This document shows positions 16,569-26,016 of a stretch of 64,000 nt of DNA, piece by piece (the first letter of the stretch is position 1; each line of letters begins with the position of its first letter). Location: assembly GCF_014898155.1 (NCBI RefSeq), contig NZ_CP062938.1, forward strand, positions 2,356,001 through 2,420,000, in the 5' to 3' direction. This DNA is from Bifidobacterium eulemuris (GTDB taxonomy: Bacteria > Actinomycetota > Actinomycetes > Actinomycetales > Bifidobacteriaceae). The translations under genes were made by a program, and so were the position numbers. The notes beneath the pieces are model-generated. The model was not told where the DNA came from and did no database searches. It was given only the letters and a program-made list of their open reading frames with translations.

Positions 16569-17792
16569 ATGAATAGTCCACGCAGGGAAGCAGCATCATT
16601 CGAGACGGAAGCCGATGAGATGGCCACCGTGCCCATTCCCGCGCGCACCACGGTCACCAACTTCGACACGGCGTCACGGCACGAACGCATCGAAGGCAAA
16701 CCCCCGCTGGTGCAGGTCACCCGCCGCGCGATCATCGGCGGATTCGGCGTCTGGTCGCGCCTGTCGACCGCGGTGGTGCGGCATCTCGGGTGGTATCCGC
16801 GCATCGAACCCTATGTGGGCTATGGCACCGACCAATACTCACGGCTCATCTGCCGCACGGTCTACGGGCCCGAACACTCGCAGGAGGGGGCGGTCAAACG
16901 CGGCATCCGCGGCATGCTGGCCATCGCCGCGCCCCACACGCATGTGCGCATCAGTATCGACGGAGTGCCGCTGAACACCTTGCAGGTCGGCGCGTCCGAA
17001 GTATACGACAAGCCGGACCCCAAACAGATGACCAGCCTGGAATACGCGGTCTCCGACACGGCCGGATACCTCGACCTGCTGGCCGAGCACGAGCTGCCGG
17101 TCGGCGTGCACCGCGTCTCCTACCGCACCAGCCGCCGCAAGCCGGTGGGCGCGAACCTGTACACGATCCCCTCCAGCGCGAAGGTTGGCATCATCTCCGA
17201 TGTGGACGACACGATTATGGTCACGCAGGCGCCCGTGTTCTGGAAGGCCGCGTGGAATCTGCTGTTTTTGAATCCGAAGAAAAAAGCGCCGGTTCCGGGC
17301 ATGAACGTGCTGTTCAACAAACTCGCCGATCTGTTCCCGGACGCGCCGTTCTTCTACCTGTCGACCTCGCCGTGGAACGTGGAGAGCTCCATCCGGCATT
17401 TCATCAAAGATCACGGCTATCCGCCGGGGCCGCTGCTGCTGCGGGATCTGGATCCGCGGCCCAAAACCTTCGTGCCGTCGGGCGTGCAGCACAAGCTGGA
17501 ATTCGCGGAGCAGCTCATGGCCGACTTCCCCGATATGAAGTTCATCCTCGTGGGCGACGATGGGCAGAAGGACCCCACCACATACGCGACCATCGCCAAA
17601 CGCTATCCGGGGCGCGTGCTCGCCATCGCAATCCGTCAGCTCTCGCCCAAGGAATCACTGGGATTCTCGCCGATGACCGGCATCACCACCACGCAGCCCA
17701 TGCCGGTGACCGACGTGCCGGTGTTCACGGGAACCACGGGGTCGAACCTGCTGAAAACCATGTTGCCGTATCTCAAAACGCATATGGCCTGA
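16569..17792 (+). CDS. App1-like phosphatidate phosphatase (DUF2183, HAD type)
   Basis: This 407-residue protein has a C-terminal App1/DUF2183 catalytic region, with the HAD-type motif D-V-D-D-T-I at about residues 215-220, F-Y-L-S-T-S-P-W-N-V and V-G-D-D-G-Q-K-D-P. These motifs match the Mg-dependent phosphatases acting on phosphatidate in yeast App1 and its bacterial homologues. No signal peptide is present. The start at 16569 lies seven bases after TATATT, so the mRNA may be leaderless; ATG 16560 is in frame but overlaps that box. The 132-bp inverted-repeat element begins 12 bases after the stop codon. Confidence 0.85.
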   Translation: MNSPRREAASFETEADEMATVPIPARTTVTNFDTASRHERIEGKPPLVQVTRRAIIGGFGVWSRLSTAVVRHLGWYPRIEPYVGYGTDQYSRLICRTVYGPEHSQEGAVKRGIRGMLAIAAPHTHVRISIDGVPLNTLQVGASEVYDKPDPKQMTSLEYAVSDTAGYLDLLAEHELPVGVHRVSYRTSRRKPVGANLYTIPSSAKVGIISDVDDTIMVTQAPVFWKAAWNLLFLNPKKKAPVPGMNVLFNKLADLFPDAPFFYLSTSPWNVESSIRHFIKDHGYPPGPLLLRDLDPRPKTFVPSGVQHKLEFAEQLMADFPDMKFILVGDDGQKDPTTYATIAKRYPGRVLAIAIRQLSPKESLGFSPMTGITTTQPMPVTDVPVFTGTTGSNLLKTMLPYLKTHMA

Positions 17793-17804
17793 TCCCTTTT
17801 TGAA

Positions 17805-17936
17805 CCAGTTGGCACTTGATGCCTCCATTTGGCACCCGCGAGATGATTACCGTAAATGGAATCGGCTTGATTTCGCCCATCTTGTTGGAAAGTGTCGGAT
17901 ACCGGGTGCCAACTGGAGGCATCAAGTGCCAACTGG
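17805..17936. repeat. 132-bp inverted-repeat element (two 33-bp arms)
   Basis: The left arm 17805-17837 and the right arm 17904-17936 are inverted copies with one mismatch, separated by 66 bases. Each arm itself contains the nonamer GCCAACTGG or its complement twice (one copy imperfect), so four copies surround the spacer. No open frame or transposase is present. It may be a MITE-like or REP-like element, or a strong bidirectional terminator between the App1 and ptrB genes. Confidence 0.8.
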
Positions 17937-18003
17937 ATACGCAGCGAGTTGACGCAATCGGGTCTTCGCCGTGCGTGACGCGCGGAAAATGCGGGGGAAC
18001 CCA

Positions 18004-18009
18004 TATAAT
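18004..18009 (+). promoter_or_regulatory. -10 box TATAAT of ptrB, leaderless arrangement
   Basis: A consensus TATAAT lies seven bases before the chosen ATG at 18017, placing the expected transcription start at or next to the A of the ATG. Confidence 0.55.
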
Positions 18010-18016
18010 CGCGCGT

Positions 18017-20527
18017 ATGAGTGACGAGACGGTGATGGCGATGACCTCCTTTGACGAAACGCGCATGCGCCCGCCCGTGGCGCGGCGCGCGCCCGAGACG
18101 CGGGAGTTCCACGGCGACGTGTTCAACGACGACTACGCGTGGATGCGCGACAAGGACGCGCCCGAGGTGCGCGAATACGTGGACGCGCAGAACCGGTACT
18201 GCGAGGCGCGTATGGCGCATCTGGTCGGATTGCGCGGCACGTTGTTCGAGGAGTTGAAATCGCATGTCGAGGAAACCGACATGTCCGTGCCCACGCGTGT
18301 GAACGACTATTGGTATTTCACGCGCACGCAGGAGGGGCGGCAGTACGGCATCCAATGCCGATTGCCGATTCGCGGCGCTGACGATTGGGATCCGCCGCAG
18401 GTGGATCCCAAAGGCGAACCGGGGTCGATGCCCGGCGAGCAGATCGTGTTCGACGCCAACGTCGAGGCGCAAGGTCATGATTTCTTCCGTCTGGGCGGCA
18501 TGGATTTAAGCCGCGACGGCCGCTGGCTGCTGTACGGCGTGGATGTGACCGGCGACGAACGCTACGATTTTCATATCCGCGACCTGTCGGCCGAAGGGGC
18601 CGGCGAGCATACCGAACTGCCGGAGGTGTTCACCGGCATCGGCGGCGCATGCCTGACACCCGACGGACGATATGTGTTCTGGGTGGAACTCGACGACGCA
18701 TGGCGTCCGTGCGCGATATGGCGGCATAAGGTCGGCACGCCGGTCGAATCGGACACATGCGCGTACCGCGAGGCCGACGAACGATTCTGGGCCGGCGTGG
18801 GCATCAGCTTCGACGAGCGTAACGTGGTGATCGGCACCGGTTCGAAAACCACCACCGAAGTGCTGATGCTGCCCGTCGACACGCCCGAGGGTGAATTCCG
18901 CGCGTTCATCCCGCGCGAGTCGGGTGTGGAATACGATGTGAGCTTCGCCTGCTTCGAAGGGGCCGGCGAGAACGGCGCGGACATTCCGCTGGCGGTGGTC
19001 TACCACAATGCGAAGAATCCGAACTTCGAAATCGACGTGATCGATATGCGCGAGCACGAGCCGCCCTACCGTTTGGGTGAGGGCGTGTGCGTGGCGGCCG
19101 GCTCCCCATACGGTTGCGAGCGTGGCGATGACGTGGAACCGGGCGCTTCGGCGCGGCCGATCGCCACGCCGTATTTCAATCCCGTGAACCCGCCCATCCT
19201 GCAGGGCATGCACGGATTGGGTATCGAGGGGATCGCGATTCACCAGCATTTCGTCAGCTTGAGCTATCGTGCCGACGGTCTGCCGCGCGTGGCGATGATG
19301 ACCAAGCGGGATGCCGCCGAAGACTTTCTGGCCGGGCGTGCGTGGCGCTTCCGCGAGCTCACACCGCCCGCGTTGGAGAACGACTGGGATGTGGACGATT
19401 ATGGCGATTCCATGTTCGCGGAGGCGTTCGGAGCGCAGATCGACGTCGAGCCGCTGATCGCCGACGACACCGCCGGGCCGCATCGCCGGCCGTCCGCGCA
19501 GGACAGTCTTTCCGCCTTTGATGGCGCGTCGGCCGATGAGATGCCGGGCGAAACCCGTCGCCTGTATTCGATCGGCGCGGGCGGCAACCCCTCGTATGAG
19601 GCGCCGCGCATGCGCTACTCCTTCTCCAGCTACACACGCCCCGGTGAGCTGCGCGAAATCGATCCGGTCACCGGCGAGGACGTGCTGCTCAAGCGCGCGC
19701 GGGTGTTGGGCGGTTTCGACGCGCGCGACTATATGGAACGGCGTGTGTGGATCACCGCGCGCGACGGCGAGCGCGTGCCCGTGTCGCTGGTGTGGCGTCG
19801 CGATCTGCCCGTGCAGGACGCCCCCATGTTCATCACCAGTTATGGCGCGTATGAGATCAGCTCGGATCCAGGGTTCTCGGTGTCCCGTCTGAGCATGCTC
19901 GACCGTGGCGTGCTGTACGCCGTGCCGCATATCCGCGGTGGCGGCGAGATGGGCCGCGCCTGGTACGAGCAGGGGCGGCGGCTGAACAAACGGCACTCCT
20001 TCGAGGATTTCGTCGACGCGACCATCGCCCTGCAGGATGCGAGACTGGCGGATGCGCGCCGGACCGTGGCGAACGGCGGATCGGCCGGCGGCCTGTTGAT
20101 GGGAGCGGTCGCGAATCTCGCGCCTGACCGTTTCGCCGGCATCGAGGCGGATGTGCCGTTCGTGGACGCGTTGACCTCGATTCTCGACCCGTCGCTGCCG
20201 CTGACCGTGACCGAATGGGACGAGTGGGGAGACCCGCTGCACGACGCCGAGGTGTACCGGTACATGAAGTCGTACACGCCGTATGAGAATTTGCCCGAAA
20301 GCGGCCCGTTCCCGAAGATCTTCATCACCACGTCGATGAACGACACGCGTGTGCTGGTGGTGGAGCCGCTCAAATGGCTGGCCGCCATGCATGAGCGCGG
20401 ATTCGACGCCGTGGCCAAAATCGAGGTGGAAGCTGGGCATGGCGGCATCTCCGGCCGCTACAAGCAGTGGGAGGAGGTCTCCTACGAGAACGCGTGGTGC
20501 CTGAGCGTGATGGGCATCGCGCGTTAA
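18017..20527 (+). CDS. ptrB: Oligopeptidase B / prolyl-oligopeptidase family S9 peptidase
   Basis: This 836-residue cytoplasmic serine peptidase of family S9 has an N-terminal beta-propeller (opening R-P-P-V-A-R-R, then D-D-Y-A-W-M-R-D) and a C-terminal alpha/beta-hydrolase domain. The catalytic Ser is in N-G-G-S-A-G-G, the Asp in S-M-N-D-T-R-V and the His in A-G-H-G-G-I-S-G-R-Y. The E-A-D-V-P-F-V-D segment is typical of oligopeptidase B, which cleaves short peptides after basic residues. It is somewhat longer than the usual 680-720 residues because of an acidic insertion around the propeller/hydrolase border. The start at 18017 is supported by a TATAAT at leaderless distance. It ends 25 bases before the convergent GH36 gene. 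Confidence 0.92.
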   Translation: MSDETVMAMTSFDETRMRPPVARRAPETREFHGDVFNDDYAWMRDKDAPEVREYVDAQNRYCEARMAHLVGLRGTLFEELKSHVEETDMSVPTRVNDYWYFTRTQEGRQYGIQCRLPIRGADDWDPPQVDPKGEPGSMPGEQIVFDANVEAQGHDFFRLGGMDLSRDGRWLLYGVDVTGDERYDFHIRDLSAEGAGEHTELPEVFTGIGGACLTPDGRYVFWVELDDAWRPCAIWRHKVGTPVESDTCAYREADERFWAGVGISFDERNVVIGTGSKTTTEVLMLPVDTPEGEFRAFIPRESGVEYDVSFACFEGAGENGADIPLAVVYHNAKNPNFEIDVIDMREHEPPYRLGEGVCVAAGSPYGCERGDDVEPGASARPIATPYFNPVNPPILQGMHGLGIEGIAIHQHFVSLSYRADGLPRVAMMTKRDAAEDFLAGRAWRFRELTPPALENDWDVDDYGDSMFAEAFGAQIDVEPLIADDTAGPHRRPSAQDSLSAFDGASADEMPGETRRLYSIGAGGNPSYEAPRMRYSFSSYTRPGELREIDPVTGEDVLLKRARVLGGFDARDYMERRVWITARDGERVPVSLVWRRDLPVQDAPMFITSYGAYEISSDPGFSVSRLSMLDRGVLYAVPHIRGGGEMGRAWYEQGRRLNKRHSFEDFVDATIALQDARLADARRTVANGGSAGGLLMGAVANLAPDRFAGIEADVPFVDALTSILDPSLPLTVTEWDEWGDPLHDAEVYRYMKSYTPYENLPESGPFPKIFITTSMNDTRVLVVEPLKWLAAMHERGFDAVAKIEVEAGHGGISGRYKQWEEVSYENAWCLSVMGIAR

Positions 20528-20552
20528 GGACGCCCATCACGCCCGGTCCGTC

Positions 20553-22889
20553 TTATCGGGTGATTCGGAAGATGCGTGCCGACGGGACGTCGGTGGTGCC
20601 GGCGGTAAGCGTGACCATGCCATCATCGCCGCGGGTGAAGGACCATGGTTTCGCGCTCGGCGCATGTTCGGGAGCGTCGGGATTGGGGAATACCTGCTCC
20701 AATCCGACGTGGTCCGGCAGTGCGAAGGAACACGAGGCGTCACCGGACCGCCTCCACACCGTCAGATAGCCGTCGTCATTCGAATTCGCAGCGGGTCGAA
20801 GCCCGGCGACCAGCCAGTCGCCGTTGAAGTCAGGCAAGCCCGCAGGCCACCAAGGAACCAGGGATTGCTGCGACTGCAATACCGTGCGGTGCAACGCGAT
20901 GGCGTCCCTCACCAATGCGAGACGATTATCGTCCATGCGGTCGAGGAATCCGGAAAGATACAGGCGGCCAAGTATGCCGGCGGCCAACGTGAGGATCGCC
21001 GTCTCGTCATCCATCTCCTGCTGGGCGTAGCCCCAGTTGCCTTGCTGCTCGGGCAGAATCGTCAGACCGGCGCCGGCGGCGATCGCCGCGTACACCAGAG
21101 GATCGCACTGGTCGGATGTCGACTGCATGTCGAGACGGGACAGTTGGGCGTAATCGGCGCGCATGGCACCGGACGCGCAGTTCTCGATCATCACATCGGG
21201 ATGGCGTCGGCGAAGATCGTCCAACCAATCCAGATAGGCACGGCAGTGGTCCAGCAATCCCTCGCCTGCGGATGAGGCATTCAGCTCGGTGCCGACACCC
21301 GGTATGGTGTTGTAGTCGAATTTGAAGAAGACCACGCCGAATTCGTCGATCAGCCGGTCCACGGTCCGCGTCACATGATCGCGGGCGGCAGGGGAGCGGA
21401 AATCGAGCAGATAACGCCCGGAATCGCTCACGCGCACCCCATGGCGCATGAAGAACGCCTCGTCCGGCAGGCTGCTCGCCAGCGGTGAGCCGATGCCGAC
21501 CACCTCAGGCTCGAGCCACAGGCCCAAGCCCATGCCTCGCACGCGAATCGTCTCGGCCAGGCCAGCCAAGCCCATGTCGCCGAAGCGGTTGTCGGATGCC
21601 TGCCATTCGCCCACCATATTCCACCAGCCGCCGTCGGTGCTGTCGTACCAGCCGGCGTCGATGCAGAACACGTCGGCACCGACCTTCGCCGCGCCGTCGA
21701 TAAGCGGCAGTTCTTTGTCGAGGCGGGGATCGCCGAACAGGGTGTTCATGTAATCGTTATAGACGACCGTATGCTGCATATGCGTGAATTCGTTAGACCG
21801 CCCAAGTTCGATGGCCTTCGCGCGGCGCAGCGCCCTTCTTTGGAACGTCATCTCGGCGTTGGCTTGCTGCCAGTCTCCGGCCGCTATGGCGAACGACACC
21901 GGCACCGTCTCGAAGGGATGTTCCGGGTCGACGGTGGTCCACCACTGGTGATCGCGGTATTCGGGGCCGAAAGCGGCCACGCGCAGTCCAGGGAAGTTCT
22001 CGCCGATCTCCCAAGTCCAGGCGCCGTTGTGTTCGATCTGCCACATCACGGAGCAAACCGGCTTCCGATCAAGCCTCGCGAGTTCGAGAACGCCGTCCGG
22101 CTGCGATGTTCCGGTGCTCCATGTGGAAGTGGAACGCCGCGCGAACACGGAGCTTGAGATGCCCGGGTTGATGGCGAAACTGCGGTCGCGCAGGGTGGTG
22201 TCACGCAAAGGCGCGGCATGCCAGTCGTTTTCCACGGCCCAAGCGGAGTCTGCCCATAATATGGTCGCATGCTCCGTATCGCAGTCGTTGGCGTCCATCG
22301 GCAAGGTGAGATTGCATGAGGATATCGCCTCCACGATGAACGGGGCATCGGCTGAGATGCGGGTGTAGGTCCGCGCCGCGGAGACGCCGGGGTAGGCCTC
22401 GAACACCGAGGTTACGGTGATGCCTGACGGGCATTGCGCCGGGCATGGTGAGCTGTCGGTATGTTCCGTGGCTTCGTCGCCGAACGTCCTCCCGTGCGGT
22501 TGCAGCGCGTCAAAGGACGCCGTTTGTGTGATCTCCAGCCGATATGGGGTCATATCGTCATGCCGCGGCGGCGTTGTTGCGCGGGCGTGGTCGAACCGCA
22601 GCTGCTGTCCGGCCAAGGTTTCGGCCAGCTCTAGACGGTTGTCGTTGGATCCGGTGATGGGGGTCGAGATCTCCACGATCGGTTTGGCGTCGCGTTGTGC
22701 GACGCCATCCGGCGACGTCGGCGTCATACCTTGACCCGACATGCCGATCATACTGACGGGATGATCGGCCGTCGCCTCGAAGGCCAGCGAGATAACGCCG
22801 TTGCCCCAGACGAAACGGCCTTGGTCATCCGGAACGATGCGATGGCCATCGGGGGATGGGCAGGCTGGAGGTGTTGAGAATGCAGGCAA
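20553..22889 (-). CDS. GH36 alpha-galactosidase (copy 1)
   Basis: This 778-residue GH36 enzyme has a beta-sandwich N-terminal domain and a TIM barrel. The nucleophile Asp is in F-F-K-F-D-Y-N and the acid/base Asp in S-T-S-D-Q-C-D; I-D-A-G-W-Y and W-L-E-P-E-V are also family landmarks. It should remove alpha-1,6-galactose from galactomannan-type oligosaccharides in the cytoplasm; no signal peptide is present. The start is read as TTG at 22889 because AAGGAGA lies five bases upstream and the frame further up is the shadow of the preceding gene. It is the last gene of a three-gene operon with two esterases (CE2-like, then SASA-type), 25 bases after the latter. It belongs to a different GH36 branch from copy 2 at 39017. 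Confidence 0.88.
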   Translation of the reverse strand: MPAFSTPPACPSPDGHRIVPDDQGRFVWGNGVISLAFEATADHPVSMIGMSGQGMTPTSPDGVAQRDAKPIVEISTPITGSNDNRLELAETLAGQQLRFDHARATTPPRHDDMTPYRLEITQTASFDALQPHGRTFGDEATEHTDSSPCPAQCPSGITVTSVFEAYPGVSAARTYTRISADAPFIVEAISSCNLTLPMDANDCDTEHATILWADSAWAVENDWHAAPLRDTTLRDRSFAINPGISSSVFARRSTSTWSTGTSQPDGVLELARLDRKPVCSVMWQIEHNGAWTWEIGENFPGLRVAAFGPEYRDHQWWTTVDPEHPFETVPVSFAIAAGDWQQANAEMTFQRRALRRAKAIELGRSNEFTHMQHTVVYNDYMNTLFGDPRLDKELPLIDGAAKVGADVFCIDAGWYDSTDGGWWNMVGEWQASDNRFGDMGLAGLAETIRVRGMGLGLWLEPEVVGIGSPLASSLPDEAFFMRHGVRVSDSGRYLLDFRSPAARDHVTRTVDRLIDEFGVVFFKFDYNTIPGVGTELNASSAGEGLLDHCRAYLDWLDDLRRRHPDVMIENCASGAMRADYAQLSRLDMQSTSDQCDPLVYAAIAAGAGLTILPEQQGNWGYAQQEMDDETAILTLAAGILGRLYLSGFLDRMDDNRLALVRDAIALHRTVLQSQQSLVPWWPAGLPDFNGDWLVAGLRPAANSNDDGYLTVWRRSGDASCSFALPDHVGLEQVFPNPDAPEHAPSAKPWSFTRGDDGMVTLTAGTTDVPSARIFRITR

Positions 22890-22914
22890 GGTCTTCTCCT
22901 TACTGTGGGTGATA

Positions 22915-24768
22915 TCAACGAATGGTAGTCGATGACGCGTGGGGAATGAGATGGGAGAACGGGAATGCCGGGATATCCCAGCGATTGGACAACGGCGGGA
23001 CGCCCCAGCTGGCCCATCCGTAACGGATGCCGGTCGGATGAAGCGTGTCGGGCAAGGGCAACGTGACAAAGGATTCGCCCGGATCATCCGCGGAATGCGT
23101 GATCCGTGCCGCGACCGGATGCCAGACGCCGTCGTCCGTGGAGACTTCGAATCCGGATGCGCCCGCCGGACGGAACGACGGGGTCGATTCCCTCGACTCG
23201 AAGTGCTTCGGAGGCTCGAGGCTGGCGTTCTTGTCGGAGAAGCGTAGTTCTTCGGCATGGTCGAACCGTACGATGACGGATCCTGCGCTTACGTGGACGT
23301 TTGCGTCGCCGGCGTCGTCATCGCTTGCATTCTCGTTGGATGAATACGACCATGACACCGGTTCGGGGACGTCCGCTGGAACGTCGGCGCATCCATAGAT
23401 CCGGTTGAGTGCGGCGTTTGCGAGGCGCTCGCCCGGTGTGCGCTTGTCCGTGGGATGAATGTTGTTGAATTCGCCGCAATCCATGAGTGGAACGGTGTAT
23501 ACGTCGGCGATGGCGAGCGAGACATCCCGCTGTGCCTCGCGCAACACGGGCCAGTAGCGGTGGTCGATGCCCGCATCGAAATCCGATTTGGATATCCATT
23601 GCGGCAGTTGCGCGATGATGAACGGGAGCGTTTCGCCTTCCCACCGTGCGCGCCATTCGCCGACAAGCATCCCGAGCATCGCGCGGTAGTCATCGGCGAA
23701 TCGTTCGTCCTCCTCGCCTTGGTACCACAGGAATCCATGGAGCGCATACGGTGCCACTCGGCAGATCATCGCCTCGAAGGGTCCCGTGGGATGGTATTGA
23801 GAGAACGTGGTCATCGGCGGAGGCCACGGGCATTCGCCATGACGGGCGTTGAGCGTCTCCCAATCGATATCCGGCTGCGACGCCTGATCCGCGGCGATGG
23901 CGGCGTTCCACGCGTCGAAGTCACGTTGCCAGGCATCCGTTTCCTCGTGCATCTGCCGTTCGGTTTTGCCATCGACGATCGCATGATACCGTTCGAGATA
24001 TCCTCGTCCGGACGGAGAGGACTCCAAGGTTGTTTCGCTCATCCAACAACTGATCGATGTGCCGCCCACATAGCAGTCGATGATGCCGATGGGCACGTGC
24101 GTCTCCAGCCGTTCACGCAACCGGTGCGCGAACCAGTAGGCCACCGCGGACATGGCGCCGCTGGTGTCGGGCGCGCAGACGACCCATACGGATTCATTCT
24201 CGAGGCGCGTCAGCTCGTCGCTGACATGCCCGCATTTGGGGGTGTTGAAAAACCGCAGCCCCGGATCGGCGGAATCATTCACCGCCCGCTCGCCGTCCGC
24301 CGCGTTGCGCAACTCGAGCTCCATGTTGCTCTGCCCGCCGGCAAGCCATACCTCGCCCACACCCACATGGTGGTAGACGAGTCTGATCCCGGAGCGGTCC
24401 GTGACGGTGAGCTCGTATCCGTCGCCGGCCTCCAGCGGCGGCAGCTCCACCAGCCAGTTCCCATCGTCTCCGACGGTGCCGCTGGCGACGACGGAATCGC
24501 TGCGGCCGTCGCCGCATAAGGCGAGCATTCCGGATCTCTCGCTCGAGGCCAGCGTGACCATGACGGTGCGTCCGGGCTCTCCGGTGCCGAATACGGGGAT
24601 GGGGCGGCGTCGCTGCAGTACCATGCGGTGCGAGAACACGGCGGCGGGGCGCAACTCCATGGGGGCGTGCGGCTTATCGGACGCCTCCGCCATGTTCGCG
24701 GTGCCGGTGAGATTCGCGCCGGGGGCTGGACCGGTGGTCGCGCCCATATGGGATTCGTCGTGTGACAT
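22915..24768 (-). CDS. SGNH esterase of the sialate O-acetylesterase (SASA) family
   Basis: This is a 617-residue SASA-type (DUF303) carbohydrate esterase. The catalytic Ser is in G-G-Q-S-N-M at about residues 147-152. The F-L-W-Y-Q-G-E-E segment and the C-terminal N-N-I-H-P-T-D-K (catalytic His) complete the family signature. It should remove O-acetyl groups from a sugar or glycan. In this locus the likely substrate is O-acetylated (galacto)glucomannan oligosaccharide rather than sialic acid; that is inference from context. No signal peptide. The start at 24768 has GGAGG upstream; the gap to the preceding esterase gene is only 3 bases, so the two are coupled. Confidence 0.88.
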   Translation of the reverse strand: MSHDESHMGATTGPAPGANLTGTANMAEASDKPHAPMELRPAAVFSHRMVLQRRRPIPVFGTGEPGRTVMVTLASSERSGMLALCGDGRSDSVVASGTVGDDGNWLVELPPLEAGDGYELTVTDRSGIRLVYHHVGVGEVWLAGGQSNMELELRNAADGERAVNDSADPGLRFFNTPKCGHVSDELTRLENESVWVVCAPDTSGAMSAVAYWFAHRLRERLETHVPIGIIDCYVGGTSISCWMSETTLESSPSGRGYLERYHAIVDGKTERQMHEETDAWQRDFDAWNAAIAADQASQPDIDWETLNARHGECPWPPPMTTFSQYHPTGPFEAMICRVAPYALHGFLWYQGEEDERFADDYRAMLGMLVGEWRARWEGETLPFIIAQLPQWISKSDFDAGIDHRYWPVLREAQRDVSLAIADVYTVPLMDCGEFNNIHPTDKRTPGERLANAALNRIYGCADVPADVPEPVSWSYSSNENASDDDAGDANVHVSAGSVIVRFDHAEELRFSDKNASLEPPKHFESRESTPSFRPAGASGFEVSTDDGVWHPVAARITHSADDPGESFVTLPLPDTLHPTGIRYGWASWGVPPLSNRWDIPAFPFSHLIPHASSTTIR

Positions 24769-24771
24769 GGG

Positions 24772-25827
24772 TCAATCCTCCCAGATTTCGGGACCAAACG
24801 AGGCGAGATATGCGATGAGCTCACGGGCCATCTCTTCATGCTCGCTGATGCGGGGATGACCCGGAGTGGCTGATCCGTTGCGGGAGAACAGCAGATGCGT
24901 GACGAGCGGGTCGCCGCTCGCCCGGCAGGCTTCGTCGATGGCCCGGTCCCAGGAGGGGTCGTGTTGCAGTACGGTGGTCATGCATACGATGCGCGCATGG
25001 GGGTACGCGCCGCGCAACGAGCGCAGGAAATCCGTATAACGCGCGCGCCAATGGCGGGCCTGTTCGCCGTCGTAGTCGTCTTTCATGAAATCATTGGGAT
25101 TCGCGTCGTTCTGCCCGATGGCCACGATCACGACGTGCGGGGTATAGCGGGAGAAGTCCCAAGGTTTGGACTCGCCCAAGGCGGGGTTGTATTCGATGCG
25201 GTCCCACATGCTTTCCTGGCCGATGTAGTCGGGGCCGTTGAACCAGCCGATGCCGTCGAGCAGGGAGACGCCGCCTTGGGAGACATCGTGCAGCTGCGCG
25301 CCAAGGTCGCGTGCCGTGATGGCGGCATAGGAGAACCAGGCGTTGCTGTAGGCGCTTAGATCCACATCGGGATCGGGTCGGCCGGCGTAGAGTGTGGCCT
25401 CGTTGCGCTCGCCGCATGAGACGGAGTCTCCAAACACCTCGATGCGTCTGTCTGGGCATGGAGTGGCCGGCGGTAGGATCTCAGCGCCATCGTCGAACTC
25501 AAAACCGAGTATTTGGATATGGTGTTGACCGTCCTGACGTTTGAACACGGTGACCTCGTGTTCGATGTCGGGCAGGTTTTCGGCCAGGGGGATGGTTGTT
25601 TCCGTGCCGTCGAGGGGAATGCGCGCCTTGACTTGGAATCCGTCGATCACCGCGCCTATGTGGCTGTCTCCGTAGGTGCGGGTGTTGACGACACGCATGG
25701 CAAGCGTGGTTCCTGTGAAACGGAACGTCGCCTGCGTGTAGGGATACACCCATATGGGGCGCGTCGGGTCTGTCTCGTCGATTCGTCCCATCGTACGGAT
25801 GGCCGGGTGATTGGGGGAGACGAACAT
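24772..25827 (-). CDS. CE2-like acetyl esterase (jelly-roll plus SGNH domain)
   Basis: This 351-residue protein has an N-terminal beta-sandwich (about residues 1-115) followed by an SGNH hydrolase domain. The catalytic Ser is in F-G-D-S-V-S-C-G-E, the oxyanion Asn in A-I-G-Q-N-D-A-N, and the His probably in G-H-P-R-I-S-E-H. This two-domain order is that of carbohydrate esterase family 2, which deacetylates xylan and mannan sugars. No signal peptide, so it works on imported oligosaccharides. It is the first gene of the CE2-SASA-GH36 operon and diverges from GH1 across the operator at 25907. Start 25827 has AAGGA at better spacing than the ATG at 25830. Confidence 0.85.
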   Translation of the reverse strand: MFVSPNHPAIRTMGRIDETDPTRPIWVYPYTQATFRFTGTTLAMRVVNTRTYGDSHIGAVIDGFQVKARIPLDGTETTIPLAENLPDIEHEVTVFKRQDGQHHIQILGFEFDDGAEILPPATPCPDRRIEVFGDSVSCGERNEATLYAGRPDPDVDLSAYSNAWFSYAAITARDLGAQLHDVSQGGVSLLDGIGWFNGPDYIGQESMWDRIEYNPALGESKPWDFSRYTPHVVIVAIGQNDANPNDFMKDDYDGEQARHWRARYTDFLRSLRGAYPHARIVCMTTVLQHDPSWDRAIDEACRASGDPLVTHLLFSRNGSATPGHPRISEHEEMARELIAYLASFGPEIWED

Positions 25828-25906
25828 CATGGTCCTTCCACTGCAGAGTATCGGTTACGGTTACGCGGTCCTATTGAGTGCGACACACCATCGTCGGCAC
25901 AAGGAC

Positions 25907-25918
25907 TTAACCGGTTAA
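25907..25918. promoter_or_regulatory. Putative LacI operator TTAACCGGTTAA, divergent esterase operon / GH1
   Basis: This perfect 12-bp palindrome lies in the 189-base region between the divergent esterase operon and the GH1 gene. A candidate -10 TACACT for GH1 lies at 25928-25933, so a bound repressor would block that promoter. It is one of four matching sites in the locus. Confidence 0.75.
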
Positions 25919-26016
25919 TACCCATGATACACTGACTTTGTTCGTCGGGTGTCCGGCATGCCGTGGCCCGACCGACAACAATCGACAATGGACATACGAT
26001 TGCGAGGATGGAATCC

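Noticed and set aside
17816..18016. Extension of ptrB upstream through the inverted-repeat element
   Set aside because: This stretch is formed by the repeat itself, and a consensus TATAAT lies just before the ATG at 18017.
18506..20440. A 644-codon minus-strand open frame opposite ptrB
   Set aside because: The plus-strand frame holds the full Ser/Asp/His triad of oligopeptidase B; the antisense frame has no recognisable domain.
22890..23258. N-terminal extension of the GH36 gene (about 120 residues) up to an ATG at 23258
   Set aside because: It overlaps the esterase gene in another frame and has antisense-like Arg/Pro/Ser composition. The TTG at 22889 has a good AAGGAGA.
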